Notes: a model not told the origin generated them from the letters alone. A stretch of DNA of 64,000 bases from an uncultured Actinomycetes bacterium (GCA_937927725.1 CALBSE010000035.1:23908-87907); one strand, 5' to 3'. Positions 31,475 through 41,597 are shown, counted from the stretch's first letter. A program made the numbers and translations.

Positions 31475-33418
31475 GTGAACGGAATCTACGCAGGTAATCC
31501 ACATGTGGGGCTGCCAATCACCGATGACGAAGCGACGATCAGAGCGATGCTCGAAGACGTGAGCATTCCGACGCTCGTCTTGTCGATGGTGCACATGACT
31601 GGTGACGCATCGTGGATTCGAGGACCGATCCGACCGCTCGGACTCTTTCTGAACGAAATCCAGGGCTACCTGCCAGAGGATCAAAAAGCCGAGATTCGTG
31701 CGCGTGCACTCGACGCGATCGTTGCGTTCCGTGATGGAGGATGCGTACTGCCACCACCGCCCGACGAGGCGCTTTTGCGCGAAATGATGGCGTGGTTGGT
31801 CTGCGAGGAAGTGCCCGCTGAATACGTCCCGATGATGCTCGAAGACATGGAACTCGATGGCACCGATCAGCGAAGTGTCGTGAGTCATTCACCTGCCGAA
31901 GCCCGCGCGGCATTGCCTGTGGTGGTCGTTGGTGCGGGGGAGTCCGGCGTTCTTGCCGGTATCCGACTGAAGCAGGCCGGAATTCCTTTCACCATCATTG
32001 AGAAAAACGCTGGCGTTGGCGGAACCTGGTTTGAGAATTCCTATCCCGGGTGTCGTGTCGACGTGGGCAATCACTTTTATTGCTACTCATTCGAACCGTC
32101 GGACCATTGGACGGAATACTTCGCGAAGCAGCCAGAGATTCGCGCGTATTTCGAAGAAGTCACGAACCGACATGATCTCTGGTCAAGTATTCGTTTCTCA
32201 ACGGAAGTTGTGAGAGCGGTGTGGGACGAATCTTCGGGTTTGTGGCACGTCACCGTGCGCAGTGCTGATGGCACTGACGAAACGCTTGATGCCCGCGCTG
32301 TGGTCACTGCTGTAGGTCAACTCAATCGTCCGAAGTTGCCTGACATCCCGGGCATCGAATCGTTCGAAGGAGCGTCGTTTCATTCCGCCCGATGGGATCA
32401 TTCCGTCAACATCACGGGTAAACGGGTGATCATGATTGGAGCAGGTGCGAGCGGCTTTCAGATAGCGCCGACAATCGCCCCTGATGTGGAATCGCTAGTC
32501 GTCTTCCAACGAACGGCGCAGTGGATGTTCCCCAACCCGAACTATCACGAGAAAGTCCCGGCGGGAATGACCTGGGCGATTCAGCACCTTCCGTTCTATG
32601 GGCGTTGGTATCGCTTCTTGTTGTTCTGGCCGGGCTGCGATGGATCTCTCGCGAATGCAGTTATTGATCCTGATTGGCCGCATCAAGATCGTTCGATCAA
32701 TGCCGCAAACGACATGGCCCGCCAAATGTTCACTGATTGGATTACTGGTCAGGTTGGCGACGATCCGGAACTGCTCGCCAAGGTCATTCCGGATTACCCG
32801 GCAACCGGAAAGCGAACATTGCAGGACAACGGTTCGTGGCTACGTGCGCTCAAGCGCGACAACGTGGAACTTGTCCGAACCGACATTGATCACATCGATG
32901 CATATGGTGTCGTGACGGCCGACGGCCAGCGCTACGACGCCGATGTCATTGTGTTTGCCACGGGTTTCCAAATGAGCAAGGTGCTGTTCCCGATGGAGTT
33001 CCTTGGTCGAGATGGCGTCTCGCTGAACGAGTTTTGGAGTGATCGTCCTTCTGCCTATCTCGGTATCACGGTGCCGGGATTCCCCAACCTGTTCATGATG
33101 TACGGGCCGAGCACGCATCTGAATCACGGTGGAAGTCTGATCTTCCACTCTGAATGTCAGATGAGATACATCAGCAAGTGCCTCGACGAGTTGGCGGCGA
33201 GTGGTTCAAAATCCATGGAGCCGAATTTGGATCTCTACGAGGCGTACCACGAGAAGCACCAAGCGCTCATCAAGCAAATGGTGTGGTCACACCCCGGTAT
33301 CACCCACACCCATTTCCGAAATGCTGCCGGTGAGATTCACACCGTGAGTCCGTTTCGACTCGTTGATTACTGGGCGTGGACACGAGACGTCAACGTCGAC
33401 GACTACGTACTTTCCTAA
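31475..33418 (+). CDS. Baeyer-Villiger monooxygenase with N-terminal extension (HAPMO-like)
   Basis: 647 residues. About 145 N-terminal residues (DDEATIRAMLEDVSIPTLVLSMVHMTGDASWIRG...) precede the flavoprotein core, as in 4-hydroxyacetophenone monooxygenase-type enzymes. The core has FAD motif VVVGAGESGVLAGIRLKQAG, the fingerprint FxGxxxHxxxW in FEGASFHSARWD, and NADPH motif MIGAGASGFQIAP. The C-terminal half keeps VIVFATGFQMSKVLFPMEFLGRDG and LFMMYGPSTHLNHGGSL. It should convert a ketone to an ester using NADPH and O2. The start is GTG. It ends facing a second such enzyme across a short hairpin, which suggests an old duplication with inversion. Confidence 0.93.
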   Translation: MNGIYAGNPHVGLPITDDEATIRAMLEDVSIPTLVLSMVHMTGDASWIRGPIRPLGLFLNEIQGYLPEDQKAEIRARALDAIVAFRDGGCVLPPPPDEALLREMMAWLVCEEVPAEYVPMMLEDMELDGTDQRSVVSHSPAEARAALPVVVVGAGESGVLAGIRLKQAGIPFTIIEKNAGVGGTWFENSYPGCRVDVGNHFYCYSFEPSDHWTEYFAKQPEIRAYFEEVTNRHDLWSSIRFSTEVVRAVWDESSGLWHVTVRSADGTDETLDARAVVTAVGQLNRPKLPDIPGIESFEGASFHSARWDHSVNITGKRVIMIGAGASGFQIAPTIAPDVESLVVFQRTAQWMFPNPNYHEKVPAGMTWAIQHLPFYGRWYRFLLFWPGCDGSLANAVIDPDWPHQDRSINAANDMARQMFTDWITGQVGDDPELLAKVIPDYPATGKRTLQDNGSWLRALKRDNVELVRTDIDHIDAYGVVTADGQRYDADVIVFATGFQMSKVLFPMEFLGRDGVSLNEFWSDRPSAYLGITVPGFPNLFMMYGPSTHLNHGGSLIFHSECQMRYISKCLDELAASGSKSMEPNLDLYEAYHEKHQALIKQMVWSHPGITHTHFRNAAGEIHTVSPFRLVDYWAWTRDVNVDDYVLS

Positions 33419-33419
33419 A

Positions 33420-33461
33420 GAATTGGTGACGCGGAGCGTTAGCGCTTCGATTCTCCAATTC
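33420..33461. terminator. Bidirectional terminator between the two extended monooxygenases
   Basis: GAATTGG (33420-33426) pairs with CCAATTC (33455-33461), enclosing an inner AGCG/CGCT hairpin. It sits between two convergent genes that stop at 33418 and 33460. The arms are A/T-rich at their bases, giving short T-stretches on each strand. Confidence 0.55.
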
Positions 33462-35337
33462 ACTCGAAAACGATTGCCTCAGGATCGGGATACGAAGTCA
33501 TCCGGTAGTAGTCATGCGTCTCCCAAGGGGCGTTGACTTGCATGCGTCCGTTTTGTACGTAGTAGTTCTTCTTCGCCGACGCTTCTTCGGTCACCATGAT
33601 GAGCTTTTGTGATTCCTCAACGAGTTTTTCGTTGTACTCGCGGAAGGCTTCTTCAGTAACTTCGACGGTCTGCTTGCCCTGCTCGATGATCCCGATGAGA
33701 CAGCGAGCAACAAAGCCGGCCCACATTTGGTACCAAGCTGGAAGGGCTACGCCGCCCGACACCGGTTGAGAGTTCGGTCCGTAAAGCGTGAACAGGTTCG
33801 GAAATCCCGGAACCATCATCCCGACGTAGGCCATGGGTGACTCTTCTTCCCACTTTTCGTGGAGATTGACACCATTGCGACCGAAGTACTCGGCCGGCCA
33901 GAGGTACTTCACGATGTCGAAACCAGTAGCGGAAACCACCACGTCCAGATCGTGGTGCACGCCGTCTGCCGTTTCGATACCGGTGTCGGTGAAACGAACG
34001 ATGTCTTCGGTAATGAGATCGACGTTGTCTCTTGTGAGAGCGCGATACCAGCCGTTATCGACGATGGGACGACGAACCATGGGCGCGTAGTCGGGAATCA
34101 ACTTGTCGATGAGGTCCTGACGACCACCGGTTTCGGTCTTGATGTAGTCGAGAAGCATGTTGCGTACGAAGTCGCTCTTGGCGGTGATCTGCCCGCCGGT
34201 CTTTTCATACTCTTCGTCACGGATAAGGAAGTCTTTGTCGAAATCGAACAAGTGCATGATTGACGTGATTCGACACCAGTTCCAGTAGCCGGGAATCGCA
34301 CTCGTGAGCCATGTGATCTCGGGTTCGACATGCTTTCCATACTTATCGCGAGGGCTGATCCACTGTGGCGTGCGTTGGAACATGGTGACGTGCTTCGACA
34401 TCTCCGTGACGCGTCCGAGCAGCTGCACGCCAGTGGAGCCATTTCCGATCACGGCAACTCGTTTATCGCTGAGATCAATTCCTTCGGGCCACTGAGTTGG
34501 GTGGATGACTGTTCCTCCGAAGTTCTCAATGCCGGGGAAACTCGGAAGATTCGGGTTCGCAAAAAGTCCCGCTGCACTGACGATTGCGTTGACGTCGCGG
34601 GACACCGTTGAGCCATCGGCAAGGCGGAACGTGATATGCCACAGCTTGGTGTCGTCGTTGAATCGAGCCTCGACGAGGTCGTGGCCCAACTTCACGTTTT
34701 CCATAACGCCGAACTTTTTGGCGATGTGCTGCAGATAGCCCTTTACCTCGGGTCCGCGTGCGAAGTATTCAGTCCAGGGGTATTCCTTTTCAAAACTGAA
34801 CTCGTATGAAGCACTCAGCGTGTCGACGCGAATGTCGGGGTAGCGATTAATGCTCCAAGTGCCCCCAAGTTCGTCACGACGCTCGTAAACGGTGAAGTTG
34901 ATGCCAAGTTGCGCAAGTTGAACACCAGTTGCGATGCCGTTGAAACCTCCGCCGATGATGGCGACATGGAAATCTTCGGGCGCCCTTGACTCGGGCGTAG
35001 ACCAGTCGGCGAAACCAGGAAAGTCTTCGAATGACAGAACCATTTTGCGGAGCTCGAAGTCACCTGGCGATGTCGGCACGCCGAGAACCATGTCGAGCAT
35101 GGTGTTGATTTCGTCATCAGACGGCGTGCGCAGCGACCACGACGCGAGGTCTGAGTCAATGAGTTCAACGCATCGGTCTTGGAGGAGCGCCTTGTCGGAT
35201 TCGCTCAAGGTTGCGACTGGCCCGAGGCGGGCGATCTCTTCATCGCCGGTCGCTTGGAAAATGGAGATTCGCAGTGCTGCGAGATCGGAGTACTCCACCG
35301 CTCGGCGGATGTAGTCAGTGTCAATGGTTTCGCCCAT
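33460..35337 (-). CDS. Baeyer-Villiger monooxygenase with N-terminal extension (second copy)
   Basis: 625 residues with the same plan as its neighbour: about 140 N-terminal residues including DEINTMLDMVLG, then FAD motif AIIGGGFNGIATGVQLAQLG, fingerprint FGGTVIHPTQWPE, and NADPH motif VIGNGSTGVQLLGRV. Later come VVVSATGFDIVKYLWPAEYFGRNG and LFTLYGPNSQPVSGG. Sequence identity with the first copy looks moderate, so the duplication is not recent. The likely reaction is oxygen insertion next to a ketone; the substrate is unknown. It diverges from the tandem SnoaL-like gene across about 200 bases that hold a palindrome. Confidence 0.93.
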   Translation of the reverse strand: MGETIDTDYIRRAVEYSDLAALRISIFQATGDEEIARLGPVATLSESDKALLQDRCVELIDSDLASWSLRTPSDDEINTMLDMVLGVPTSPGDFELRKMVLSFEDFPGFADWSTPESRAPEDFHVAIIGGGFNGIATGVQLAQLGINFTVYERRDELGGTWSINRYPDIRVDTLSASYEFSFEKEYPWTEYFARGPEVKGYLQHIAKKFGVMENVKLGHDLVEARFNDDTKLWHITFRLADGSTVSRDVNAIVSAAGLFANPNLPSFPGIENFGGTVIHPTQWPEGIDLSDKRVAVIGNGSTGVQLLGRVTEMSKHVTMFQRTPQWISPRDKYGKHVEPEITWLTSAIPGYWNWCRITSIMHLFDFDKDFLIRDEEYEKTGGQITAKSDFVRNMLLDYIKTETGGRQDLIDKLIPDYAPMVRRPIVDNGWYRALTRDNVDLITEDIVRFTDTGIETADGVHHDLDVVVSATGFDIVKYLWPAEYFGRNGVNLHEKWEEESPMAYVGMMVPGFPNLFTLYGPNSQPVSGGVALPAWYQMWAGFVARCLIGIIEQGKQTVEVTEEAFREYNEKLVEESQKLIMVTEEASAKKNYYVQNGRMQVNAPWETHDYYRMTSYPDPEAIVFE

Positions 35338-35465
35338 GGAAGATCCCCCTGCGAGAAGTGCTGCGGCAACGAACTGTGACGCCTTTTCAGATTGTCAGAA
35401 ATCAATCGGTCCCGCGGCAAGGCCTGCAGGCTTTCTCGTGATGGTGAAGGGGTTTTTCGCAATAG

Positions 35466-35482
35466 CGATGAGTCGCTCATCG
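35466..35482. promoter_or_regulatory. Palindrome in the divergent region before the SnoaL-like gene
   Basis: CGATGAG-TCG-CTCATCG is a perfect 7-bp inverted repeat with a 3-base spacer. TTTCGCAAT occurs on both sides of it (around 35455 and 35485). It lies about 55 bases before the SnoaL-like start and 130 bases before the monooxygenase start, a suitable place for a shared operator. Confidence 0.45.
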
Positions 35483-35536
35483 ATTTCGCAATGCCGATAG
35501 GGTTCGCTCATTATTCGGGGGAACAGGGGAGACAAG

Positions 35537-36463
35537 ATGACCGCGTATCCACGTGAAGAAGTTGAGGCTGCATTCGCGGAATTCCGACGCCGTGGTGTCG
35601 AGACCCACGACTGGGCGGGATGGGCGCAGCTCTTTACCGAGGATGCTTTGTACGAAGAACACAACCTTGGTGTGTTCAACGGCCGCGCCGCGATCGAGGA
35701 ATGGATCGTTGAGTGCATGGCCGATTATCCGACCATGACGCTCTGGATCGAGTGGTACATGATCGAAGGCAACCGGATCAGCTTCTATATCTGGAACAAC
35801 CTTCCGGATCCCACCGGAACCGGAAAGCGCTTCGGGTTCCCGAACACCACGATTCTTGAATACGCCGGAAACGGAAAGTTCAGTTTCGAGGGCGATTACT
35901 ACAACCCGGAAGATGCCGGTCGCGTCTTCGTCGAGTGGATCAAGGCGGGCGGAACTCGTGACACTCCGCAGGATCGCTCGCTTGAAGGCATTGAGGGCTG
36001 GGCCCCGAACCCGCCCGAACCTGCATTCCCTCGTGAAGAGATCGAGGAAGAGTTCGAGAAGTACCGCAAGCGTGGCGAAGTTGCCGTTGCGACTGGCGAC
36101 TGGAATCAGTGGGCCGATCAATTCACCGAAGACGCCCACTATCGCGAACACCATTACGGCTACTTCAAGAGCCAGAAGGAAATCCGCGACTGGATTAATG
36201 GCGTGATGCAGCCGTTTCCAACAATGGAGTTTCCGGTGTCATACAAGTTCATTGAAGGCAACCGCGTGAGCGCGTTGATTCCAAACATTCTTCCGGCACC
36301 CGATGGTGACGATGGCTACTACGGCTTCGACGTCAACACGATCCTCCACTACGCCGGAAACGGAAAGTGGAGTTACGAAGAAGACGTGTATTCACCCGCA
36401 GAAGCTGGTGAAGTGATCGGTCGGTGGATCGCTGCAGGAGGAGTCATTCCTAGCGGCGAGTAA
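35537..36463 (+). CDS. Tandem SnoaL-like (NTF2-fold) protein
   Basis: 308 residues made of two similar halves. Each opens with a PREE(V/I)E..F..(F/Y)RRRG-like helix (residues about 5-20 and 160-175). Each continues with W..(L/Q)FTEDA.Y.EH..G.F, then a (I)RDWI-type helix, (P)TM, IEGNR, and ends with LxYAGNGK(F/W)S(F/Y)E.D.Y.P..AG. These are the marks of SnoaL-like polyketide-cyclase/ketosteroid-isomerase folds, which usually dimerise; here two copies are fused. It may isomerise or hydrate a ring intermediate, or act as a binding protein. It diverges from the second extended monooxygenase and converges on the KstD-like gene. Confidence 0.8.
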   Translation: MTAYPREEVEAAFAEFRRRGVETHDWAGWAQLFTEDALYEEHNLGVFNGRAAIEEWIVECMADYPTMTLWIEWYMIEGNRISFYIWNNLPDPTGTGKRFGFPNTTILEYAGNGKFSFEGDYYNPEDAGRVFVEWIKAGGTRDTPQDRSLEGIEGWAPNPPEPAFPREEIEEEFEKYRKRGEVAVATGDWNQWADQFTEDAHYREHHYGYFKSQKEIRDWINGVMQPFPTMEFPVSYKFIEGNRVSALIPNILPAPDGDDGYYGFDVNTILHYAGNGKWSYEEDVYSPAEAGEVIGRWIAAGGVIPSGE

Positions 36464-36467
36464 TCCC

Positions 36468-38096
36468 TTAGATGTCGCGTGCCGGTCGGGATCCCGCGTG
36501 GATCCCGGCTCGGTACCCGAACACGGTTCCGTTGCCGATGGTGCCGCCTCCGCTCGGGTAGGCCCAGCCAAAGACGTTGGCTGCGGTGTTGCCTGCAGCG
36601 TAGAGACCTTCGATAACTCCGCCACCTTGACGACGAACTTCGCCGTCCTTGGTGATCATTGGACCGCCGTTGGTGCCGAGCATGCCGGGGTAGATGCGCA
36701 CGGCATAGTACGGACCCTCGGTGAGCGGCTTCACCGCGCCCGGGCCCATGAGGCCCTTGCGGTGACGTTCGAAGTCGGGATCTTCGCCGTTCGCAGCGTT
36801 CTCATTGAACCGATCCACCGTGGCAACAAGCGCGTTTGGCTCGATGTCAATCAACGATGCCAGTTCGGCGATTGTGTCGGCTTTGATGGCCCATTCGGGA
36901 TCGGGCTCGCCTGGCAACATCGATAGCACTCGTACCTTTGATCGCACGACGTTGTCGAAGATCTGCCAGCACGGTCCCGCGTTGGGGAATTCTTGGTTGT
37001 TGTTGTCGAAAACTCCGAAGGCTTTCGGGAAATCGTTGTAGGGGAGAGCTTCGTTCGCAAAGCGCTTGCCCTTCTGGTTGACGATGAGTGAAGAAGGTTC
37101 GCCGCGTCCCCATTCGAACTGCGGAACCATTTCACCGTTGCGGGTGATGTCGGGGTCGAACATGACGGGTGTACCCCAGTAGGAGGTGGTGTTGCCGAGC
37201 TGTGCGCCGGCTTTCATCGCCATGTTGAGTCCGTCTCCCGTGTTGCCACCCGGGCTCAATGGCTTCACGTCATAGCCAAGGTGGGTCATCACCATTTCTC
37301 GGTTCCATTCGAAACCACCACAAGCAAGCACGATGCCCTTGCGGGCGCCAATACGCGTGCGGGTGCCTTCATGGTCGACGACAACTCCTATGGCCGACCC
37401 GGCTTGGTTCGTCACCAAATCCTTTGCGGGTGAGGACAGCCAAATGTCGACGTTGCGGCTGAGTAAGCCCTCAAGAAGGGCAGCGATGAGTGCGGCGCCC
37501 TTCGGGCGAACATCTTCGGCTTCTCGACGAGCAATTTCGGCTTCGATCTCGGGAGTGCGAGGCATGAAGTCTTCGGTGAGCGTGGTTGCTGCGCCGAGCG
37601 ACATCAACGTTCCGCGCTTCACGATCTTGTCCCTCCACTCCGGCAAACGTTCACCGACTGGATAGGGGTTTGCCTCGACGGTTCGACCTGGTCGAGGAAG
37701 ATGGCCTTCCCATCCCCACGGCGTGTAGTAGTCGGGGAGCGGCTGGATATGGAACGTGGCCGGTGTGTGTTCGACGAGATACTTGAGCATCTCAGGTGCC
37801 GTATCGACAAAGACTTCGAGAAGCTCCGGGTCGGGAGCGCGTCCATCGCAAACTCGTTCGATATAGGTGAGGGCGGCTTCTCTGGAATCGGGGATACCCG
37901 CCTCGGCCATCACGTGATTGTTGGGAAGCCAGATACCCCCGCCGGAAACTGCAGTGGTGCCGCCGAGTAGCTCATCCTTCTCGACCACAAGCACTTCGGC
38001 GCCTTCGTCTGCGGCCATCGTCGCAGCGACGAGAGCTGCTCCGCCTGAGCCCACGATGATGACGTCGACGATTCGATCCCAGTTTGAAGCTGACAT
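36468..38096 (-). CDS. KstD-like FAD-dependent dehydrogenase
   Basis: 542 residues. The N-terminal FAD motif is VIIVGSGGAALVAATMAADEG, followed by GGTTAVSGGGIWLPNN, a strong signature of 3-ketosteroid delta1-dehydrogenases and relatives. The C-terminus has GLYAAGNTAANVFGWAYPSGGGTIGNGTVFGYRAG, where KstD enzymes keep an active-site Tyr and Gly (YPxGG). Such enzymes remove hydrogens across the 1,2 bond of 3-ketosteroid ring A; related ones act on other cyclic ketones or fumarate-like substrates. A steroid-like substrate is suggested but not proven. The start follows GGGGGAAG by a few bases. It diverges from the second D-aminoacylase paralogue. Confidence 0.85.
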   Translation of the reverse strand: MSASNWDRIVDVIIVGSGGAALVAATMAADEGAEVLVVEKDELLGGTTAVSGGGIWLPNNHVMAEAGIPDSREAALTYIERVCDGRAPDPELLEVFVDTAPEMLKYLVEHTPATFHIQPLPDYYTPWGWEGHLPRPGRTVEANPYPVGERLPEWRDKIVKRGTLMSLGAATTLTEDFMPRTPEIEAEIARREAEDVRPKGAALIAALLEGLLSRNVDIWLSSPAKDLVTNQAGSAIGVVVDHEGTRTRIGARKGIVLACGGFEWNREMVMTHLGYDVKPLSPGGNTGDGLNMAMKAGAQLGNTTSYWGTPVMFDPDITRNGEMVPQFEWGRGEPSSLIVNQKGKRFANEALPYNDFPKAFGVFDNNNQEFPNAGPCWQIFDNVVRSKVRVLSMLPGEPDPEWAIKADTIAELASLIDIEPNALVATVDRFNENAANGEDPDFERHRKGLMGPGAVKPLTEGPYYAVRIYPGMLGTNGGPMITKDGEVRRQGGGVIEGLYAAGNTAANVFGWAYPSGGGTIGNGTVFGYRAGIHAGSRPARDI

Positions 38097-38201
38097 TGAC
38101 TTCCCCCATGACAGAAGGAGCTCGGAGCTCCGCTCACGACTGAGGGTAGTTCCGGATTGGAAGTCGTGCGTTCGAATGCCGGGCGGGCCTAGGGTCAGAA
38201 C

Positions 38202-39935
38202 ATGTTTGATTTGAAGATCATGAACGGAACCATTGTCGACGGCACCGGCTCGCCGAGTTACGTCGGAGACATCGCCATCAGGGACGGCGTTGTTGTCGAA
38301 ATCGGCGCTTCAATTCAGGGTGACGCAGTCGAGACGATCGATGCAGCGGGGTTGGTTGTAGCGCCAGGATTCGTTGACATCCATACCCACTACGACGGTC
38401 AGGCAACCTGGGATCCCGTCCTCGACCCTTCTGCAAGTCATGGTGTCACGACGGTCGTGATTGGCAATTGCGGAGTTGGGTTTGCACCGGTTCGTCCCGG
38501 TAAAGAGGGATGGCTTGTCGAACTCATGGAAGGTGTCGAAGACATCCCCGGCACCGCGTTACATGAGGGTATTCAGTGGTCGTGGGAGACGTTCCCCGAA
38601 TATCTCGATGCTCTCGGCGCTCGTGAGTATTCAATGGATGTCGCAGCGTTCCTTCCGCATGCTCCATTACGCGTGTACGTCATGGGCGATCGCGGGGCTC
38701 TCGACGTTGAGCCCAACGCTGAAGAAATCTCACAAATGGCCGAACATGTTCGGGCGTCGATTGAAGCAGGCGCGATTGGTGTTTCAACTTCGCGGTCTCT
38801 CAACCATCGGACGCTTGATGGCGAACTTGTTCCGGGAACATTCGCGAATTCCACTGAATTGGTTGCACTTGCCCAGGCGATGGTCGACGCTGGCGGCGGC
38901 CTTTTCGAAGCTGTTCCCACAGGTGAAACCGGCGACGATTCTCAGACCGTTCTGAACGAGATTGCGTTGTTGTCTGAAGTATCAAAGCGAACTGGTGCGC
39001 CAGTGTCGTTCTTGATGGTGCAGTCAATGGGCGCACCCGATCTTTGGAAAGAGCAACTTGCTGCGGTCGCACAGGCGAACAGCGAGGGAGCGCTCTTAGT
39101 GCCGCAGGTTGCTGGTCGTCCCGGTGGGATGTTGATTGGGGTCGCTACGTATCACGGGCTTATGCGTCGCCCGACGTTCCGGCGTCTTGAATCGGAACTT
39201 TCCTATGAAGATCTTCTGCAGGAACTTCAGAAGCCAGAGATCAAGGCGGCGATCCTTTCTGAAGAGAATCTTCCTGTAGACCCGCAGCGCCAATACGAAT
39301 CACTCGGCGACAACATGGCCTACATGTTCGAGCGACTTTTCGTGCTCGGCGACCCGCCCGATTACGAACCAACCCGAGATCGTTCGATCGCAGGTATCGC
39401 CGAGTCAAGTGGCAAGGATCCGTGGGAAGTTCTGTACGACTCAATCGCCGGTGGTGCGCTTTTGCTCGGCGCATTCACGAACTACGCGAATACTTCGCAG
39501 GACCACCTTGCCGTGATGCTTGAGGATCCACACACAGTGCTCGGGCTTTCCGACGGCGGCGCCCACGTCCGGTTTATCTGTGATGCTTCACTGCCCACGT
39601 ACATGCTCACTCACTGGACTCGGGATCGTCTGCGTGGTGACCGCATGTCGATTGAAGCAATCGTTCGTAAGCAAACCGCGCTCACCGCAGAGGTTGTTGG
39701 TCTGACTGACCGAGGCACACTTGAGGTTGGCAAGAAGGCCGATATCAACGTGATCGACCTTGAGCACCTCACGCTGCATCCGCCGCATCCGATCGACGAT
39801 CTACCCGCCGGTGGTCGGCGAATTCTTCAAAATGCTTCCGGCTATGTCGCGACAATCGTGAATGGTGTTGTCACTCGACGACACGACTCCGATACGGGTG
39901 CCCGTCCGGGCCGCCTCGTTCGCGCATCGCACTAA
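38202..39935 (+). CDS. N-acyl-D-amino-acid deacylase family amidohydrolase (paralogue 2)
   Basis: 577 residues, close in plan to the copy at 29.6-31.3 kb: [19 protein letters not shown], metal site [26 protein letters not shown], catalytic [26 protein letters not shown], and the same ending [28 protein letters not shown]. The two proteins share so much, including the C-terminal 'RRxDTDTGARPG' segment, that they must be duplicates. Family knowledge gives hydrolysis of an amide or lactam; the actual substrate is open. The SDR gene follows 11 bases after the stop and is likely in the same operon. Confidence 0.92.
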   Translation: MFDLKIMNGTIVDGTGSPSYVGDIAIRDGVVVEIGASIQGDAVETIDAAGLVVAPGFVDIHTHYDGQATWDPVLDPSASHGVTTVVIGNCGVGFAPVRPGKEGWLVELMEGVEDIPGTALHEGIQWSWETFPEYLDALGAREYSMDVAAFLPHAPLRVYVMGDRGALDVEPNAEEISQMAEHVRASIEAGAIGVSTSRSLNHRTLDGELVPGTFANSTELVALAQAMVDAGGGLFEAVPTGETGDDSQTVLNEIALLSEVSKRTGAPVSFLMVQSMGAPDLWKEQLAAVAQANSEGALLVPQVAGRPGGMLIGVATYHGLMRRPTFRRLESELSYEDLLQELQKPEIKAAILSEENLPVDPQRQYESLGDNMAYMFERLFVLGDPPDYEPTRDRSIAGIAESSGKDPWEVLYDSIAGGALLLGAFTNYANTSQDHLAVMLEDPHTVLGLSDGGAHVRFICDASLPTYMLTHWTRDRLRGDRMSIEAIVRKQTALTAEVVGLTDRGTLEVGKKADINVIDLEHLTLHPPHPIDDLPAGGRRILQNASGYVATIVNGVVTRRHDSDTGARPGRLVRASH

Positions 39936-39946
39936 GAACGATCGCA

Positions 39947-40750
39947 ATGGACCTAGGGCTAGCTGAGCGCGTCGCGCTTGTCACTGGATCGTGGCGGGGC
40001 ACGGGTGCAGGTGTCGCTCGTGTGCTCGCCGGCGAAGGGGCCACGGTTTTGGTGCACGGACTCGAAGCCGGGACCTGCCATGAAACTGTCGACGCAATTC
40101 GTTCGGCTGGTGGAATTGCTTACGAAGTTGTCGGTGATATTCGGTCAGACGAGGGAACGCAACAGCTAATGGCTGCGGTCGGCGGTGTTGTCGATCGGGT
40201 CGACATTGTGGTGAACAACTTCGGCGCAGCAGAGGGCAGTGACTGGTCGCAGAGCGATGCCGAGTCATGGCACTCGAGCTACGACACCAATGTCGTCAGC
40301 GGTATCCGAGTCACGAACGCGTTCGTTGATGGAATGCGATCGAACGGTTGGGGCCGCATCGTCTTCGTTTCAACTGTTGGGGCGACCCGCCCGGGCGAGC
40401 GCATACCCGAGTACTACGCGGCGAAAGGCGCGCTTCCGTCGGTCACCGTGAGTTTGGCGAAGCATCTTGCCAACACCGGGATCACGGTGAACTGCGTAAG
40501 TCCGGGGATCATTGCGACGCCAGAGATGATCGAACTCTTCACAAAGCGAGCCGAGCGAAAGGGCATCGCGAGTGATTGGGCATCGGTAGAGAAATTCGTC
40601 CTCGAAACGGGGATGGCAAACCCGTCTGGCCGCATTGCGATGCCGGACGACGTGGGCCGATTCATTGCATTTGTCGTTAGCGAACCTGCGTGGCACCTGA
40701 ACGGAGCCCATTTGCGTTTCGACGGTGGCGCCGCCGACGCGGTGACCTGA
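39947..40750 (+). CDS. Short-chain dehydrogenase/reductase
   Basis: 267 residues. The dinucleotide motif is TGSWRGTG (TGxxxGxG with an unusual Trp-Arg insert), the NNAG position reads NNFG, the Ser is in FVSTVGA, and the catalytic YxxxK is YYAAKGAL. The C-terminal LNGAHLRFDGG is typical of fatty-acid or sugar-alcohol SDRs. The changed NNFG suggests a divergent member, but the catalytic Ser, Tyr and Lys are present. It follows the amidohydrolase directly and converges on the hemolysin III-like gene with no spacer, the two stops abutting. Confidence 0.9.
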   Translation: MDLGLAERVALVTGSWRGTGAGVARVLAGEGATVLVHGLEAGTCHETVDAIRSAGGIAYEVVGDIRSDEGTQQLMAAVGGVVDRVDIVVNNFGAAEGSDWSQSDAESWHSSYDTNVVSGIRVTNAFVDGMRSNGWGRIVFVSTVGATRPGERIPEYYAAKGALPSVTVSLAKHLANTGITVNCVSPGIIATPEMIELFTKRAERKGIASDWASVEKFVLETGMANPSGRIAMPDDVGRFIAFVVSEPAWHLNGAHLRFDGGAADAVT

Positions 40751-41488
40751 TCAACGACTGCGGCGGAGGACGCGCCAAATCGCGAGGTAGTGCGACACGA
40801 CGCCAACAACAACGGCGGTGTGAAAGATCTCGTGGAATCCGAATTTCTTCGGCCACGGATTCGGCCGTTGCGCAGCGAACACAGCAGCGCCACCGAGGTA
40901 GGCGGCGCCGCCAGTAATCAGCCCGACCAGAGCCGGTTTGCCACCAACGCGAACGACTGACGGAGCGAGGACTGCTCCGGCAACACCGAGGACGGGGTAA
41001 AACCACGAACCGGCGCGATGGTTTTCATCGAGGCGCATGACTTTGGTTCCGGCGGCAACACCCGCTGCTGTCCATACGGCAGCCAACACGGCTTTGGCTT
41101 GCTTCGGCGGAAGCGTCGCCACCGCAATTGGGGTCCATGTTCCTGCGATCATGACGTAGATCATTGAGTGATCGACACGGCGCATGATGCTGGCCATTTT
41201 TCGGCTCTTGGTGAGTCGGTGATAGGCGCCCGACGCCCCGAACATCGCGCAGATTCCTAACCCGTAGACCGAGGCTGCGACTCGATTGCGACCAGGTTTG
41301 GCGTTGATCGCCATGGCGATTGCAGCGGGTGGGGCAAGAAACGCTGAAATCGCATGGAGCTTGCCGCGATATTTCGGTCGAGCGTCCCAACTGACTTGCC
41401 AGATCAGTTCATCGAGGGCCGAGAACGGTCGCTTTCCGAAATCGATAGCGGAACCTTCCGGAGATTCGGTTGGAAGATCCTCGTCCAC
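40751..41488 (-). CDS. Hemolysin III family membrane protein
   Basis: 245 residues with about seven hydrophobic segments. The family residues are clear: GASGAYHRLTKSRKMASIMRRVDHSMIYVMIAGTWTP in the first half (His and Asp metal ligands, SxxxH pattern) and KKFGFHEIFHTAVVVGVVSHYLA at the end (HEIFH). This is the hemolysin III/PAQR-like superfamily of presumed metal-dependent membrane hydrolases; the physiological role in bacteria is not established. A cytoplasmic N-terminal stretch of about 40 residues precedes the first helix. The start is GTG at 41488. Confidence 0.88.
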   Translation of the reverse strand: MDEDLPTESPEGSAIDFGKRPFSALDELIWQVSWDARPKYRGKLHAISAFLAPPAAIAMAINAKPGRNRVAASVYGLGICAMFGASGAYHRLTKSRKMASIMRRVDHSMIYVMIAGTWTPIAVATLPPKQAKAVLAAVWTAAGVAAGTKVMRLDENHRAGSWFYPVLGVAGAVLAPSVVRVGGKPALVGLITGGAAYLGGAAVFAAQRPNPWPKKFGFHEIFHTAVVVGVVSHYLAIWRVLRRSR

Positions 41489-41597
41489 ATGACAATCGTA
41501 CCGTGAGCGGAATGAGTCGCACCTCGGCTGGAAGCACTACGCAGCGTGTTCAGAGAGGGTGCCGTCAAGCAGAGCCTTCCTCGGTCAGAATGCAGAA

